Assembly: GCA_016718875.1 (NCBI GenBank)
Contig: JADKBL010000001.1
Coordinates: 310,001-374,000 of the forward strand
From: Bacteroidota bacterium
GTDB lineage: Bacteria; Bacteroidota; Bacteroidia; Bacteroidales; VadinHA17
Length of the DNA: 64,000 nucleotides
Direction of reading: 5' to 3'
Part shown: piece after piece, positions 9,854 through 18,652 of the stretch
Position numbering within the stretch: the stretch's first letter is position 1
Layout: every line of letters starts with the position of its first letter
Position numbers and translations under genes: made by a program
Notes under the pieces: generated by a model
Told to the model about the DNA's origin: nothing
The model's input: only the letters and a program-made list of their open reading frames with translations
Database searches by the model: none

Positions 9854-10303
9854 ATGGCATCATTAAAGCAAATAGAAGATTTTCTATCGGAAACTCCAAT
9901 TGCAATGGCAGGAGTCTCCAGAGATCCAAAGAAATTTGGTCACACAGCATTTAAAGAATTGAAAGAAAAAGGGTTGGATTTAATTCCTGTAAATCCACTG
10001 GCAGATGAAATTCTTGGTGTTAAAACTTACAAAGACCTTGCATCTGTTCCTTCCTCTGTTAAAGGAGTTATAATCATGACAAAAAAAGATCAGACCGCCG
10101 GTGTTGTCAGGGAAGCAAAAGCCAAAGGAATAAAGAATCTCTGGATTCAGCAGATGGCTGACAGCAAGGAGGCAATGAATGAACTTGAGGGAAGCGGTAT
10201 TAATTATATTACGGGTGAATGTATTCTGATGCATTATAAACCACACAGTGTACACAAATTTCATAAAGCAATAAGAAAATTCTTTGGGGTATTTCCCAAA
10301 TAG
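9854..10303 (+). CDS. CoA-binding domain protein (CoA_binding_2 / YccU-like)
   Basis: 149 residues. It is a single Rossmann-type domain: IAMAGVSRDPKKFGHTAFKE near residues 16-35 is the nucleotide-binding loop of the CoA_binding_2 family. It is followed by GLDLIPVNPLADEILGVKTY, a strand VKGVIIMTKKDQ, and GIKNLWIQQMADSKEA, and ends with a Cys-containing GECILMHYKP. Proteins of this family bind CoA; no reaction has been firmly established for the stand-alone form. It is followed 35 bp downstream by a thioesterase gene in the same direction, so a shared role in acyl-CoA handling is plausible but inferred. Confidence 0.88.
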   Translation: MASLKQIEDFLSETPIAMAGVSRDPKKFGHTAFKELKEKGLDLIPVNPLADEILGVKTYKDLASVPSSVKGVIIMTKKDQTAGVVREAKAKGIKNLWIQQMADSKEAMNELEGSGINYITGECILMHYKPHSVHKFHKAIRKFFGVFPK

Positions 10304-10338
10304 CTATATTTCAGAAAATTTTTAAGCTTTTTCTTTAA

Positions 10339-10746
10339 ATGGAAGATACCTCAGATAGTTTCAGCCTGGAATTTAAAGTAAGGGATTATGAATGTGATAT
10401 TCAGGGTGTTGTTAATAATGCTAATTATCAGCATTATCTCGAGCATGCCAGGCACGAATTTTTGATTTCAAAAGGGATAAGCTTTGCCAGACTTCATGAC
10501 GAAGGTATTGACCTTATTGTTTCAAGGGTTGAAATCGATTACAAATATCCGCTAAGAAGCAATGACAGCTTTGTCGTTACAGTTGACATTCAACGGGACG
10601 GTAACGTACGCCTTGCCTTTATCCAGAATATTTACCGGATACCAGATAAAAAGCATATTGTTCACGGAAGAGTAACGGGAGTCTCAACGAAAAAGGGAAA
10701 GCCTGTACCTCCCGGAAACCTGGTTGAACTTCTGGGACTGAAATAA
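10339..10746 (+). CDS. Acyl-CoA thioesterase, hotdog fold (YbgC/4HBT-like)
   Basis: 135 residues, typical of a single hotdog domain. The 4-hydroxybenzoyl-CoA thioesterase signature is clear: RDYECDIQGVVNNANYQHYL (15-34) contains the catalytic Asp20, then Asn26 and Tyr30, and is followed by EHARHEFL on the long hotdog helix. Later strands read RVEIDYKYPLRSNDSF and RLAFIQNIYR. The enzyme should hydrolyse short or aromatic acyl-CoA thioesters in the cytoplasm; chain preference cannot be read. It lies 35 bp after the CoA-binding gene and 22 bp before the aldo/keto reductase gene, all on the plus strand, and probably belongs to one transcript. Confidence 0.88.
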   Translation: MEDTSDSFSLEFKVRDYECDIQGVVNNANYQHYLEHARHEFLISKGISFARLHDEGIDLIVSRVEIDYKYPLRSNDSFVVTVDIQRDGNVRLAFIQNIYRIPDKKHIVHGRVTGVSTKKGKPVPPGNLVELLGLK

Positions 10747-10768
10747 CATAGATGTAAACATTGACAAA

Positions 10769-11674
10769 ATGACGAAAAAACTGAACAGAAGGGAGTTTAT
10801 TTCAAGGAGTGTGGGTGCCGGTGCCGGGACTATTATTCTGGGAAAAACATTTTTTGCAGCACCTTCACAAAAAGAAATCCTAAAGGATCCTCTTCAAATG
10901 ATCCCTCTGGGAAAAACAGGAATAAAAACCTCATTTCTTGGTATGGGAACTGGATTCAGCGGAGGTAACCGTTCATCAAATATAACAAGGGCAGGGGTAG
11001 CAGAATCGATAATTCGTCAGGCATATGATAAAGGTATAAGGTTTTTTGATTGTGCTGATACTTATGGAACTCATCCATTCACCGCTGCTGCACTTAAAGG
11101 TATTCCAAGAGAAAAATACACTCTGATTTCTAAAATGTGGGTTGACCATGGGGGTCTGCCTGAGCAGGAAAGACCAGATGCCAACCTTGTTGTTGACAGG
11201 TTCCGTAAGGAGCTGAACACTGACTATATTGATCTTATTCAAATACATTGCATGACCGATGCTCACTGGACTGACAAGCAAAAGAAACAGATGGATATAC
11301 TTGAAAACCTTAAGGCAAAAAACGTAATTAGAGCTCACGGGGTTTCGGTACATTCACTTGAAGCAATGGAAGCTGCAGCAGATTCATCCTGGGTTGATGT
11401 AATCCATGTAAGAATAAATCCATATGGTGAAGCCATGGATAAAAATGATCCATCCCTGGTAATCCCTGTTATTGAAAAGCTCCACAAATCCGGCAAGGGA
11501 GTAATTGGAATGAAGCTTATCGGAAATGGATCTTTCAGGGAAGATTCTGAGAAAATAGACACCTCTTTGAAGTTTGTACTTGGCCTGGGAACAGTAGACC
11601 ATATTACAGTAGGATTTGAGAAACCAGAGCAAATAGATAATTATCTTTTAAGAATCAGAAGTGCAATAGCTTGA
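10769..11674 (+). CDS. Exported aldo/keto reductase with Tat-type signal
   Basis: 301 residues. The N-terminus has a twin-arginine motif (NRREFISRSVGAGAG, 6-20) with a short hydrophobic stretch, so a folded enzyme is probably carried to the periplasm. The rest is an aldo/keto reductase (beta/alpha)8 barrel: IPLGKTGIKTSFLGMGT at its start and the four catalytic residues Asp94, Tyr99 (FFDCADTYG), Lys122 (LISKMW) and His160 (DLIQIH). The C-terminal LGTVDHITVGFEKPEQID resembles the NADPH-binding end, although a classic long Arg/Lys clamp is reduced. Substrate unknown. It is followed 22 bp downstream by an SMP-30-like gene, a pairing that suggests sugar or sugar-lactone turnover. Confidence 0.85.
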   Translation: MTKKLNRREFISRSVGAGAGTIILGKTFFAAPSQKEILKDPLQMIPLGKTGIKTSFLGMGTGFSGGNRSSNITRAGVAESIIRQAYDKGIRFFDCADTYGTHPFTAAALKGIPREKYTLISKMWVDHGGLPEQERPDANLVVDRFRKELNTDYIDLIQIHCMTDAHWTDKQKKQMDILENLKAKNVIRAHGVSVHSLEAMEAAADSSWVDVIHVRINPYGEAMDKNDPSLVIPVIEKLHKSGKGVIGMKLIGNGSFREDSEKIDTSLKFVLGLGTVDHITVGFEKPEQIDNYLLRIRSAIA

Positions 11675-11696
11675 ATTTTTTATTTAAACAGCATAT

Positions 11697-12599
11697 ATGA
11701 AAACTAAACATTTTGCATATTTTCTTTCAATTGCCTTTATCCTCGCGGGGTTCATTCAGGACAAGGATCTTAATGCAATAATTGAAGATGGAGCCCAGCT
11801 GGAAAAGCTTGCTGACGGATTCCTGTTTACAGAAGGACCAACTTCAGATAATGAAGGAAATGTATACTTTACCGACCAGCCGAATGACAGAATAATGGTC
11901 TGGAAAGTATCAGTCGGGCTTGAGACATTTATGCAACCCAGCGGCAGATCAAACGGATTATCTTTCGACAGAAAAGGCAATCTATGGGCTTGTGCTGATG
12001 AAAAGAATGAATTCTGGATGATAGAAAAAGACAAAAATATTATCAGGCATCCGCTCAGGTATAATGAAAAGCTCCTCAATGGGCCGAACGATCTTTGGAT
12101 TTCGGATAATGGAAGTGTCTATTTTACTGACCCTTTTTATAAAAGACCTTGGTGGGAACATTCGGTAATGCCTCAAGAGCTTCAGGGGGTCTATTATATT
12201 AGTCCTGATGGTGTTAGTGTTACCCGAATTATCAGCGATTTGAAACAGCCAAACGGAATTGTAGGTACACCTGATGGAAAAACTCTATTTGTTGCCGACA
12301 TTGGGGATAATAAAACATATAAATATTCTATCAGAAAAGATGGCACAGTTGAAAACAAACAGCTCTTTTGTGAACTTGGCTCTGATGGTATGACTATTGA
12401 CTCAAAAGGGAATATTTACTTAACAGGTAAGGGAGTAACCATATTCGACAAAACCGGGAAAAAAGTCGGAAATATTCCTGTCCCTGAAGGTTGGACAGCC
12501 AATGTCTGCTTTGGTGAAAAAGATCTTAAAAGTCTTTTTATTACGGCAAGCAAAAGCCTGTACCGGATAAGACTGAAAGTGAAAGGAACAAGAGGCTAA
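11697..12599 (+). CDS. SMP-30/gluconolactonase family protein, exported
   Basis: 300 residues. Residues 1-20 form a signal peptide-like start (MKTKHFAYFLSIAFILAGFI). The remainder is a six-bladed propeller of the SMP-30/gluconolactonase/LRE family. It has GFLFTEGPTSDNEGNVYFTD with metal-ligand Glu46, NGPNDLWISDNGSVYFTD with the conserved Asn-Asp, and QPNGIVGTPDGKTLFVAD with the third-site Asn and the Asp. These residues bind a divalent metal that drives lactone hydrolysis in characterised members. The position directly after the aldo/keto reductase suggests the two process a sugar lactone in the periplasm; that link is inference. Confidence 0.88.
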   Translation: MKTKHFAYFLSIAFILAGFIQDKDLNAIIEDGAQLEKLADGFLFTEGPTSDNEGNVYFTDQPNDRIMVWKVSVGLETFMQPSGRSNGLSFDRKGNLWACADEKNEFWMIEKDKNIIRHPLRYNEKLLNGPNDLWISDNGSVYFTDPFYKRPWWEHSVMPQELQGVYYISPDGVSVTRIISDLKQPNGIVGTPDGKTLFVADIGDNKTYKYSIRKDGTVENKQLFCELGSDGMTIDSKGNIYLTGKGVTIFDKTGKKVGNIPVPEGWTANVCFGEKDLKSLFITASKSLYRIRLKVKGTRG

Positions 12600-12745
12600 G
12601 ATGGTTTTTTAAAACGGATTATTTATTAACAATTCTTAACTTTCTGTACCTGCTTCCCTAAAAACATTTACTTTTATTTTGTGGCTCACTTCAGACGCCT
12701 CAAGGCTAATCATTAAGATTGTTATCAATTAAAAAATATAATATA

Positions 12746-12943
12746 ATGGCTATGGACGGAACACGCAGAGCAGATATAAAGCCAGGAATTGATGTTATGG
12801 TTGAATTATCAGAAGATAAAAGAACAGGTCGTCTTACAGGGGGAAAAGTAAGAGAGATCCTTACATCATCACCAAATCATCCTCATGGAATCAAAGTAAT
12901 TCTTGAAAACGGACAGGTTGGCAGGATCAAGCAAATCAAGTAA
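12746..12943 (+). CDS. YwbE family small protein
   Basis: 65 residues from the ATG at 12746 (MAMDGTRRADIKPG); an upstream TTG would add nine unconserved residues. The sequence KPGIDVMVELSEDKRTGRL, TGGKVREILTSS and HPHGIKVILENGQVGRIKQI is that of the YwbE family, a small beta-barrel-like protein found across Bacteroidota and Firmicutes. Its molecular role is not established. The gene stands alone, with about 145 bp of AT-rich DNA before it and 106 bp after it. Confidence 0.85.
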   Translation: MAMDGTRRADIKPGIDVMVELSEDKRTGRLTGGKVREILTSSPNHPHGIKVILENGQVGRIKQIK

Positions 12944-12976
12944 GCCAGCCAATTATCCCTGATTCATATTTTTAAT

Positions 12977-12984
12977 TATCTTTG
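12977..12984 (+). promoter_or_regulatory. Candidate -7 promoter element upstream of phosphofructokinase
   Basis: TATCTTTG matches the Bacteroidota TAnnTTTG -7 consensus exactly and lies 65 bp before the ATG at 13050. No clear TTTG is seen 19-21 bp upstream, so the call is weak. Confidence 0.28.
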
Positions 12985-13049
12985 GTTTTCCTGAAACTTA
13001 GACAGTTATCAGGAACTAAACCATTGTTGTTAACTATATTGATTGTAAG

Positions 13050-14375
13050 ATGAACGCTGAGGATTTTATTGTTAAATCACTGGGTAAAGAAAATGTTGAA
13101 ACCCCTTTAAAGCATAATCGCAGAGAAGACAGTCCTGTTTACAAATTCGTTAAAGATGACGAAAGAATCATTCATGACACATCTCTTGAATATTTTCTGA
13201 AATGCAGGGAAAATGGTGAAATGCCAATTTCCTTTGAAAAGGCAGGACCTCGTGAAATGCTTTTTTTTGAACCAGCAAAAACAAAGGTTGCCATTGTTAC
13301 CTGCGGAGGCCTTTGTCCTGGATTAAATAATGTGATCAGAAGTCTTGTAAACGAGCTTTCATATCGCTATGGTATAAACCGGATTATCGGAATTAAATAT
13401 GGTTATGAAGGACTTGTTTCAAGTTACAATCATCCAGTAGTTGAACTTACAGCGCCAATGGTTAGCAACATACATCTTATTGGCGGTTCTGTCCTTGGAT
13501 CTTCAAGAGGAAACCAGGATGTAGAAAAAATTGTTGACACCCTGGAAATAATGAATATTAACATTCTTTTCTGTATTGGAGGAGACGGAACTCTCAGGGG
13601 TGCACATGACATACATAAGGAAATTGATAAAAGGAAGTTGAAAATCAGTGTCGCCGGAATTCCCAAAACCATTGATAATGATATTGATATGATTCAAAAA
13701 TCATTTGGTTTTGAAACAGCATTTTCAGTTGCACGCGATATAATCAGAAATGCCCACAATGAAGCTGCCGGTGCAAATAATGGAATTGCACTCATCAAAG
13801 TAATGGGACGTGATTCCGGATTTATTGCCGCCAGTGCTGCTCTTGCTGTTCAGGAAGTGAATTTCGTTTTGGTTCCAGAATGCGATTTCGATCTCTACGG
13901 AACAAGGGGGTTTCTTAAGGTTCTCCGTAAACGTCTTGAAGAAAGAAAGCATGCTGTTATTGTGGTTGCTGAAGGGGCTGGCCAGAAATTGTTTGAAGAA
14001 GCTGCAGTTGAAAAAGATGCCTCCGGAAATATCAAGCATAAAGATATTGGGGTATATCTTAAAGACAAGATCTCAGAAGAGTTTAAAAATAAAAACTTCC
14101 CTCATGCAATACGTTATATTGATCCAAGCTATATAATCAGAAGCACCCCGGCAAATGCAAACGACAGTAAATTTTGTAACCTCCTGGCTCAAAACGCCGT
14201 GCATGCTGCTCTGGCGGGAAAAACAGATTTTGTAGTTGGATTCTGGAACAATCAGTTTACACTTATGCCTATTCCAATGGTAACATCTAAGCGAAAGAAA
14301 ATTGATGTTGAGGGTGAACTCTGGTGGAATGTTCTCGAAGCAACAGGCCAGCCGGTCAGTATGAAAAATCCCTGA
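13050..14375 (+). CDS. ATP-dependent 6-phosphofructokinase (group III / TP0108-like)
   Basis: 441 residues, longer than E. coli PfkA (about 320) and typical of the plant/spirochaete-like group with an N-terminal extension of about 75 residues. Motifs: TCGGLCPGLNNVIRSL near 84-99, IGGDGTLRGA near 176-185, PKTIDNDID at 205-213 with catalytic Asp211, MGRDSGFIA near 252-260, and VVAEGAG. GGDGT carries Gly where PPi-dependent enzymes carry Asp, pointing to ATP; the Lys in PKTIDND is the PPi-type residue, a mixture known in this group. It phosphorylates fructose 6-phosphate in glycolysis. The HAD gene follows after one base (TGA-G-ATG), so translation is probably coupled. Confidence 0.92.
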   Translation: MNAEDFIVKSLGKENVETPLKHNRREDSPVYKFVKDDERIIHDTSLEYFLKCRENGEMPISFEKAGPREMLFFEPAKTKVAIVTCGGLCPGLNNVIRSLVNELSYRYGINRIIGIKYGYEGLVSSYNHPVVELTAPMVSNIHLIGGSVLGSSRGNQDVEKIVDTLEIMNINILFCIGGDGTLRGAHDIHKEIDKRKLKISVAGIPKTIDNDIDMIQKSFGFETAFSVARDIIRNAHNEAAGANNGIALIKVMGRDSGFIAASAALAVQEVNFVLVPECDFDLYGTRGFLKVLRKRLEERKHAVIVVAEGAGQKLFEEAAVEKDASGNIKHKDIGVYLKDKISEEFKNKNFPHAIRYIDPSYIIRSTPANANDSKFCNLLAQNAVHAALAGKTDFVVGFWNNQFTLMPIPMVTSKRKKIDVEGELWWNVLEATGQPVSMKNP

Positions 14376-14376
14376 G

Positions 14377-14982
14377 ATGATCAAAAATATTGTTTTTGAT
14401 CTTGGAAATGTTCTGATCAGCTTCCGTCCATCAGAATATCTTGATACCAAAGAATATTCGGAGGAAAGAAAAGCAACAATCCTGAAAGACATCTTCCTTG
14501 CAGATGAATGGCTTAAGTTAGATAATGGAGATATAACACTTACTGAAGCCATTGAAAGTATTAATGAAAGATCGTCTCTTACAAAGGAGGAAATAGCGCA
14601 TATTTTCAATCTAAGGACAGATTTGATGATTCCTCTTGACCAGAATGTAAATCTACTTCCTGAGCTTAAAAAAAGAGGTTACAGACTATATTATCTTTCC
14701 AATTTCCCGATAGATATTTTTCATGAGATAAAATCCGGATATTATTTTTTCAATTATTTTGATGGTGGAATTATTTCAGCCGAAGTAAGATTTTCGAAAC
14801 CTGACAACCGGATTTATGAAATCCTTTTAGAAAAATATTCTCTCATCCCACAGGAATCTCTTTTTATAGATGACCTTGAAATAAATGTTAAGGCTGCAAG
14901 GTTAATCGGAATGAAAGGTCTGGTTACCCATGGATCACGAGAAATTTCAAAAGAGGTAAAAAGTGTACTTTCAATTGAATAA
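14377..14982 (+). CDS. HAD-superfamily hydrolase, subfamily IA
   Basis: 201 residues. Motif I is IVFDLGNVLISF with nucleophile Asp8; the second acid expected two residues on is Gly-Asn here, as in the YihX/epoxide-hydrolase-like HAD branch. Motif II is YYLSNFP, motif III Lys lies in RFSKPDNRIYE, and motif IV is SLFIDDLEINVKAA with the Asp-Asp pair. A helical cap occupies residues 15-85. It is probably a small sugar-phosphate phosphatase, possibly acting on alpha-glucose 1-phosphate as YihX does. One base separates it from the phosphofructokinase stop, so a role in sugar-phosphate balance is a reasonable inference. Confidence 0.88.
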   Translation: MIKNIVFDLGNVLISFRPSEYLDTKEYSEERKATILKDIFLADEWLKLDNGDITLTEAIESINERSSLTKEEIAHIFNLRTDLMIPLDQNVNLLPELKKRGYRLYYLSNFPIDIFHEIKSGYYFFNYFDGGIISAEVRFSKPDNRIYEILLEKYSLIPQESLFIDDLEINVKAARLIGMKGLVTHGSREISKEVKSVLSIE

Positions 14983-15137
14983 TTTTAAAACAGCTGATTT
15001 TTAACATTACAGAGTTAAAAATTCACGCCCAGGTGTCAATCTGATTAAAAATAATCAATTCTGGATTGGTTAAATGATAAAATAGACTATATTAATTCAC
15101 TGTTTTACAATGCTTTAATATTGAATTTACTAATAAT

Positions 15138-15153
15138 TGTTCCACGTGGAAAT
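15138..15153. promoter_or_regulatory. parS-like ParB-binding site 1
   Basis: TGTTCCACGTGGAAAT contains a perfect 12-bp palindrome, TTCCACGTGGAA (15140-15151). It matches the parS form TGTTCCACGTGGAACA at 14 of 16 positions. It sits in the 170-bp convergent gap between the HAD gene and uvrC, touching the uvrC stop codon. A second site lies 3.5 kb away, also between genes, near mnmG. Confidence 0.6.
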
Positions 15154-16955
15154 CAGGAGCGATTATTGAAAAAACTGATGATTTTCGCGGTTTTCGAATA
15201 CCCAACAAGAATTTTAAGCTCCTCCTGGGAAGCGCTTCTTATTTTTTCTACCGACTTAAAATGGTTTAATAAAATTTCTTTTGTCTTTATCCCAATGCCA
15301 TCAATTTCGTCAAGTCCCGATTTTAACATTGCTGATGATCGTTTATCTCTATGGAAAGAAATTCCGAAACGGTGTGCTTCATTCCTTAGTTGCTGAATTA
15401 TTTTAAGACTGATTGAATTTTTATCAATATAAATCGGCACACTATCTCCCGGAAAATAAATTTCTTCCAGTTTCTTTGCAATCCCTATAACTGTAAGCTT
15501 GTCTCTGATTCCTAATGCAGAGATACTTTTCATTGCTGAAGACAGCTGCCCTTTGCCTCCGTCAATTATTACAAGTTGTGGAAGGGAAGTTTTTTCCTCA
15601 ATCAACCGTTTATATCTTCTATATACAATCTCCTCCATTGAACTGAAATCATCAGGCCCTGTTACTGTCTTTATATTGAAATGCCGGTAATCCTTTTTAC
15701 TTGGCTTTCCGTTTCTGAAAACAACACAGGCTGCTACAGGGTTTGTTCCCATTATATTTGAATTATCAAAACACTCGATATGTAATGGCAATTCTGACAT
15801 ATGAAGGTCATTTTTAAGTCTTTCAAGGTTTTTGCCGGTACGCTCCTGTGGTTTTACAAGATCATTTCTTTTTTTCTTCTGCTCCAGCTTATAATAAATG
15901 GCATTACGTTCTGAGAGTTCAATTAATTTAAACTTCTCTCCTGTTTTTGGCACTGTATATTTAACCCTATCAAGCTGAATATCAGGATTAAATGGAACTA
16001 TAATTTCAGGTGAATCACTAGCAAGCCTTTCGCGTATTTCTGTAATTGCATATCCCAGAACTGACTCTTTCTCCTCTTCGACGCGAATCTTTAACTCCAG
16101 AGTAAATGCCTGTATCACAGATCCTTCAACAATTTTCAGATAGTTAACATAAGCATAATCACCGTCCTGGGTATATGTAAACACATCAACATTTTTAATT
16201 GTATTGCTTACTACTGCTGAACGACTTTTAAAACCAGCCAGGATTTCAATTTTTTCCTTTACCTGTTGAGCTTCTTCGTATCGTAATTCTGATGAATAGG
16301 TCTTCATCAGAGACTTTAAATGGTCTATTAGGGATGATATATTACCTTTCAGTATATCTTTAATTTCCTGAATATTTTCATTATACTGATTTTCAGACTG
16401 ATGACCAATGCACGGCGCTTTACAGTTACCCATATGGTACTCCAGACACACTTTGAATTTTCCTGAAGTAATGTTTTTATCTGACAGAAAAAGGGAACAG
16501 GTTCTCAGTTTATAGATCTGACGTATCAGCTCCAGCAATGTTTTTACCATCAGACCTGAAGTATAAGGCCCAAAATATATGGAGCCATCTCTGATAGTAT
16601 TTCGGGTACTGAATATTCTGGGAAAAGATTCCTTTTTTATGCAGATCCAGGGAAACGTCTTATCATCCTTAAGAAGTATATTATATCTCGGCTGATGTCT
16701 TTTAATAAGATTATTCTCTAGCAATAATGCATCCGATTCATTATCAACAACCAGGTGCCGGATATCCTCTGTTCTCCGCAACAAAACCTCTGTTTTTCCT
16801 GACTGGTTTTTTGTAAAGTAGGAGTTGACTCGTTTTCTTAAGTTCTTTGCTTTTCCTATATACAAAATCGTTCCGGAAGTATCAATAAACTGATATATTC
16901 CTGGCTTTGAGGGAAGAAGTGATAGAATCTTTTTAAACCTGTCCTTGTGTGACAT
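15153..16955 (-). CDS. uvrC: Excinuclease ABC subunit UvrC
   Basis: 600 residues from the ATG at 16955 (MSHKDRFKKI); a further upstream Met would add 14 unconserved residues. UvrC makes the two incisions in nucleotide excision repair after loading by UvrA/UvrB. Domains in order: GIY-YIG nuclease (KPGIYQF, LYIGKAKNLRKRV, about 18-46), Cys-rich linker (TCSLFL...VCLEYHMGNCKAPCIG), UVR UvrB-binding helix (RYEEAQQVKEKIEIL), an RNase H-like second nuclease (HIECFDNSNIMGTNPVA) and tandem helix-hairpin-helix motifs (LDEIDGIGIKTKEILL). Complete and of normal length. It lies 32 bp downstream of the adenine deaminase gene. Confidence 0.96.
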   Translation of the reverse strand: MSHKDRFKKILSLLPSKPGIYQFIDTSGTILYIGKAKNLRKRVNSYFTKNQSGKTEVLLRRTEDIRHLVVDNESDALLLENNLIKRHQPRYNILLKDDKTFPWICIKKESFPRIFSTRNTIRDGSIYFGPYTSGLMVKTLLELIRQIYKLRTCSLFLSDKNITSGKFKVCLEYHMGNCKAPCIGHQSENQYNENIQEIKDILKGNISSLIDHLKSLMKTYSSELRYEEAQQVKEKIEILAGFKSRSAVVSNTIKNVDVFTYTQDGDYAYVNYLKIVEGSVIQAFTLELKIRVEEEKESVLGYAITEIRERLASDSPEIIVPFNPDIQLDRVKYTVPKTGEKFKLIELSERNAIYYKLEQKKKRNDLVKPQERTGKNLERLKNDLHMSELPLHIECFDNSNIMGTNPVAACVVFRNGKPSKKDYRHFNIKTVTGPDDFSSMEEIVYRRYKRLIEEKTSLPQLVIIDGGKGQLSSAMKSISALGIRDKLTVIGIAKKLEEIYFPGDSVPIYIDKNSISLKIIQQLRNEAHRFGISFHRDKRSSAMLKSGLDEIDGIGIKTKEILLNHFKSVEKIRSASQEELKILVGYSKTAKIISFFNNRS

Positions 16956-16987
16956 CGGGTTACATAAGTAATCGCAATTCCAAAAAA

Positions 16988-18607
16988 TTAGTTGCAAAAT
17001 AAAGATACAGGCCTGAAATTTCTCACATCAAAGAGACCTTTATCTCCAATCTTTAATTCCGGTATTACCAGTAAGGCCATAAATGCCAATGTCATAAACG
17101 GGGCTGACATAGTGCATCCAAAACCTATCACTTGTTTGTTAAGCTCATCATAATGAAAAGCAGTATCAGCACAGGAACCTGAGGACATTATTCCTCCGAT
17201 ACTAAGCTGCAAATTTTTTACATCACCCTCACACGAAACTGAAAGACCTCCTTTCATAGCAACAATTGCATTTATAGCATTAACAATATCGTAATCATTT
17301 GTACCAATACAAATTATATTGTGACTATCATGAGCAACAGAACTTGCAAATGCACCTCTTTTCAGCCCGAATCCTTTAATAAAACCTGTTTGTGGCGGGC
17401 CGTCATTATATCTGTCTTTTACTACTATTTTCAGATAATCACTTTCAAGATCTGGTTCAAGATCTTCTGAATTGCCTGTACTTACAATCCTTTCCTTTGT
17501 AAGCAGTTCCCCATCAAAAGCTTCAATTACCCTGAAATTTGCACCCTTATTTTTTATAATTATATCTTCTACTTTGATCAGCCCTGAGTTAAATCGGTTT
17601 ATTGACAATCTCCTGGCTGGGCTAAAGTATATTTGATTCTGACCATATACTTTACTTCCTCCTATCCATGTCTCCAGAACATTCATGTTTTCAAGACTTT
17701 CTACTAATACAAAATCTGCTGCATCTCCTTCTCTCAGTAATCCGACAGTTAAATTATAATGAACAACCGGGTTGATTGTAGCACATCTTAAAACATCAAA
17801 AATATCATACCCTTCCTTAATAAGTCTTGCTATTAACCTGTTTATATGACCCTTCATCAGCATTTCCGGATGAAGATCATCACTGCAAAGCATCACATTA
17901 TCTTGATTATTCTTTATAAGAGTTTTTAAATTATCCATATTTTTTGCTGCACTTCCCTCCCTGATAAGAATTTTCATTCCAAGCGAAATCTTTTCCTCAG
18001 CTTCCTCCAAAGAGCTGCATTCATGATCGGTTGTAATCCCTGCTACTACATATTTTTTCAAATCATTACCTCTTAATCCCGGCGCATGACCATCTATAGG
18101 TTTACCAAGTCGTTTAGCAGCATTAATTTTACCAATAACATCAATATTATTAAAAATTACACCCGGGTAATTCATCATCTCGGATAGATAATGTATTTCT
18201 TCTCTTTTCAACAAATTTTCAACCTGGTCCTTGTCTATAATTCCTCCACTGGTTTCAAATGATGTCGCAGGAACACAAGATGGTGCACCGAAAAAAAACT
18301 TCAGGGGGACTGATTTACTGTCATTAATCATAAAATCAACTCCTTCAATGCCACAAATATTAGCTATTTCGTGGGGGTCAGAAACTACTGCAACGGTACC
18401 ATGCTTAACTGCTTCAACAGCAAAAGCTGAAGGCGTAACCATCGAACTTTCAATATGAATATGGGCATCTACTAATCCAGGAATAATATATAAATCGACA
18501 TTGTTATTGCATCTACTAATTTCAATTATTTTACCATTATCAACAGTAATGCAGCACTTATAAATATCCCTCAAATGAATATCTACAAGATTTCCATAAA
18601 TTTTCAT
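16988..18607 (-). CDS. ade: Adenine deaminase
   Basis: 539 residues, slightly shorter than E. coli/B. subtilis Ade (about 575-590). The enzyme deaminates adenine to hypoxanthine in purine salvage, using a two-metal amidohydrolase centre. Motifs: GLVDAHIHIESSMVTPS near 42-58 with the HxH ligands, AVVSDPHEIANICG, DGHAPGL, GITTDHECSSLEEA and MLCSDDLHPEM, then the Ade-specific C-terminal domain with GFGLKRGAFASSVAHDSHNI. The start MKIYGNLVDI is shorter than in many homologues but in register. It lies between mnmG and uvrC on the same strand, with a parS-like palindrome in the 45-bp gap before it. Confidence 0.95.
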   Translation of the reverse strand: MKIYGNLVDIHLRDIYKCCITVDNGKIIEISRCNNNVDLYIIPGLVDAHIHIESSMVTPSAFAVEAVKHGTVAVVSDPHEIANICGIEGVDFMINDSKSVPLKFFFGAPSCVPATSFETSGGIIDKDQVENLLKREEIHYLSEMMNYPGVIFNNIDVIGKINAAKRLGKPIDGHAPGLRGNDLKKYVVAGITTDHECSSLEEAEEKISLGMKILIREGSAAKNMDNLKTLIKNNQDNVMLCSDDLHPEMLMKGHINRLIARLIKEGYDIFDVLRCATINPVVHYNLTVGLLREGDAADFVLVESLENMNVLETWIGGSKVYGQNQIYFSPARRLSINRFNSGLIKVEDIIIKNKGANFRVIEAFDGELLTKERIVSTGNSEDLEPDLESDYLKIVVKDRYNDGPPQTGFIKGFGLKRGAFASSVAHDSHNIICIGTNDYDIVNAINAIVAMKGGLSVSCEGDVKNLQLSIGGIMSSGSCADTAFHYDELNKQVIGFGCTMSAPFMTLAFMALLVIPELKIGDKGLFDVRNFRPVSLFCN

Positions 18608-18634
18608 AAAAACTATTTTAGAATTAAAAAAATA

Positions 18635-18650
18635 CGTTCCACGTGGACCA
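18635..18650. promoter_or_regulatory. parS-like ParB-binding site 2
   Basis: CGTTCCACGTGGACCA has a perfect 10-bp palindromic core TCCACGTGGA (18638-18647) and matches TGTTCCACGTGGAACA at 14 of 16 positions. It lies in the 45-bp gap between mnmG and ade. With the site at 15138 it forms a pair 3.5 kb apart, both outside coding sequence. Confidence 0.55.
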
Positions 18651-18652
18651 CT

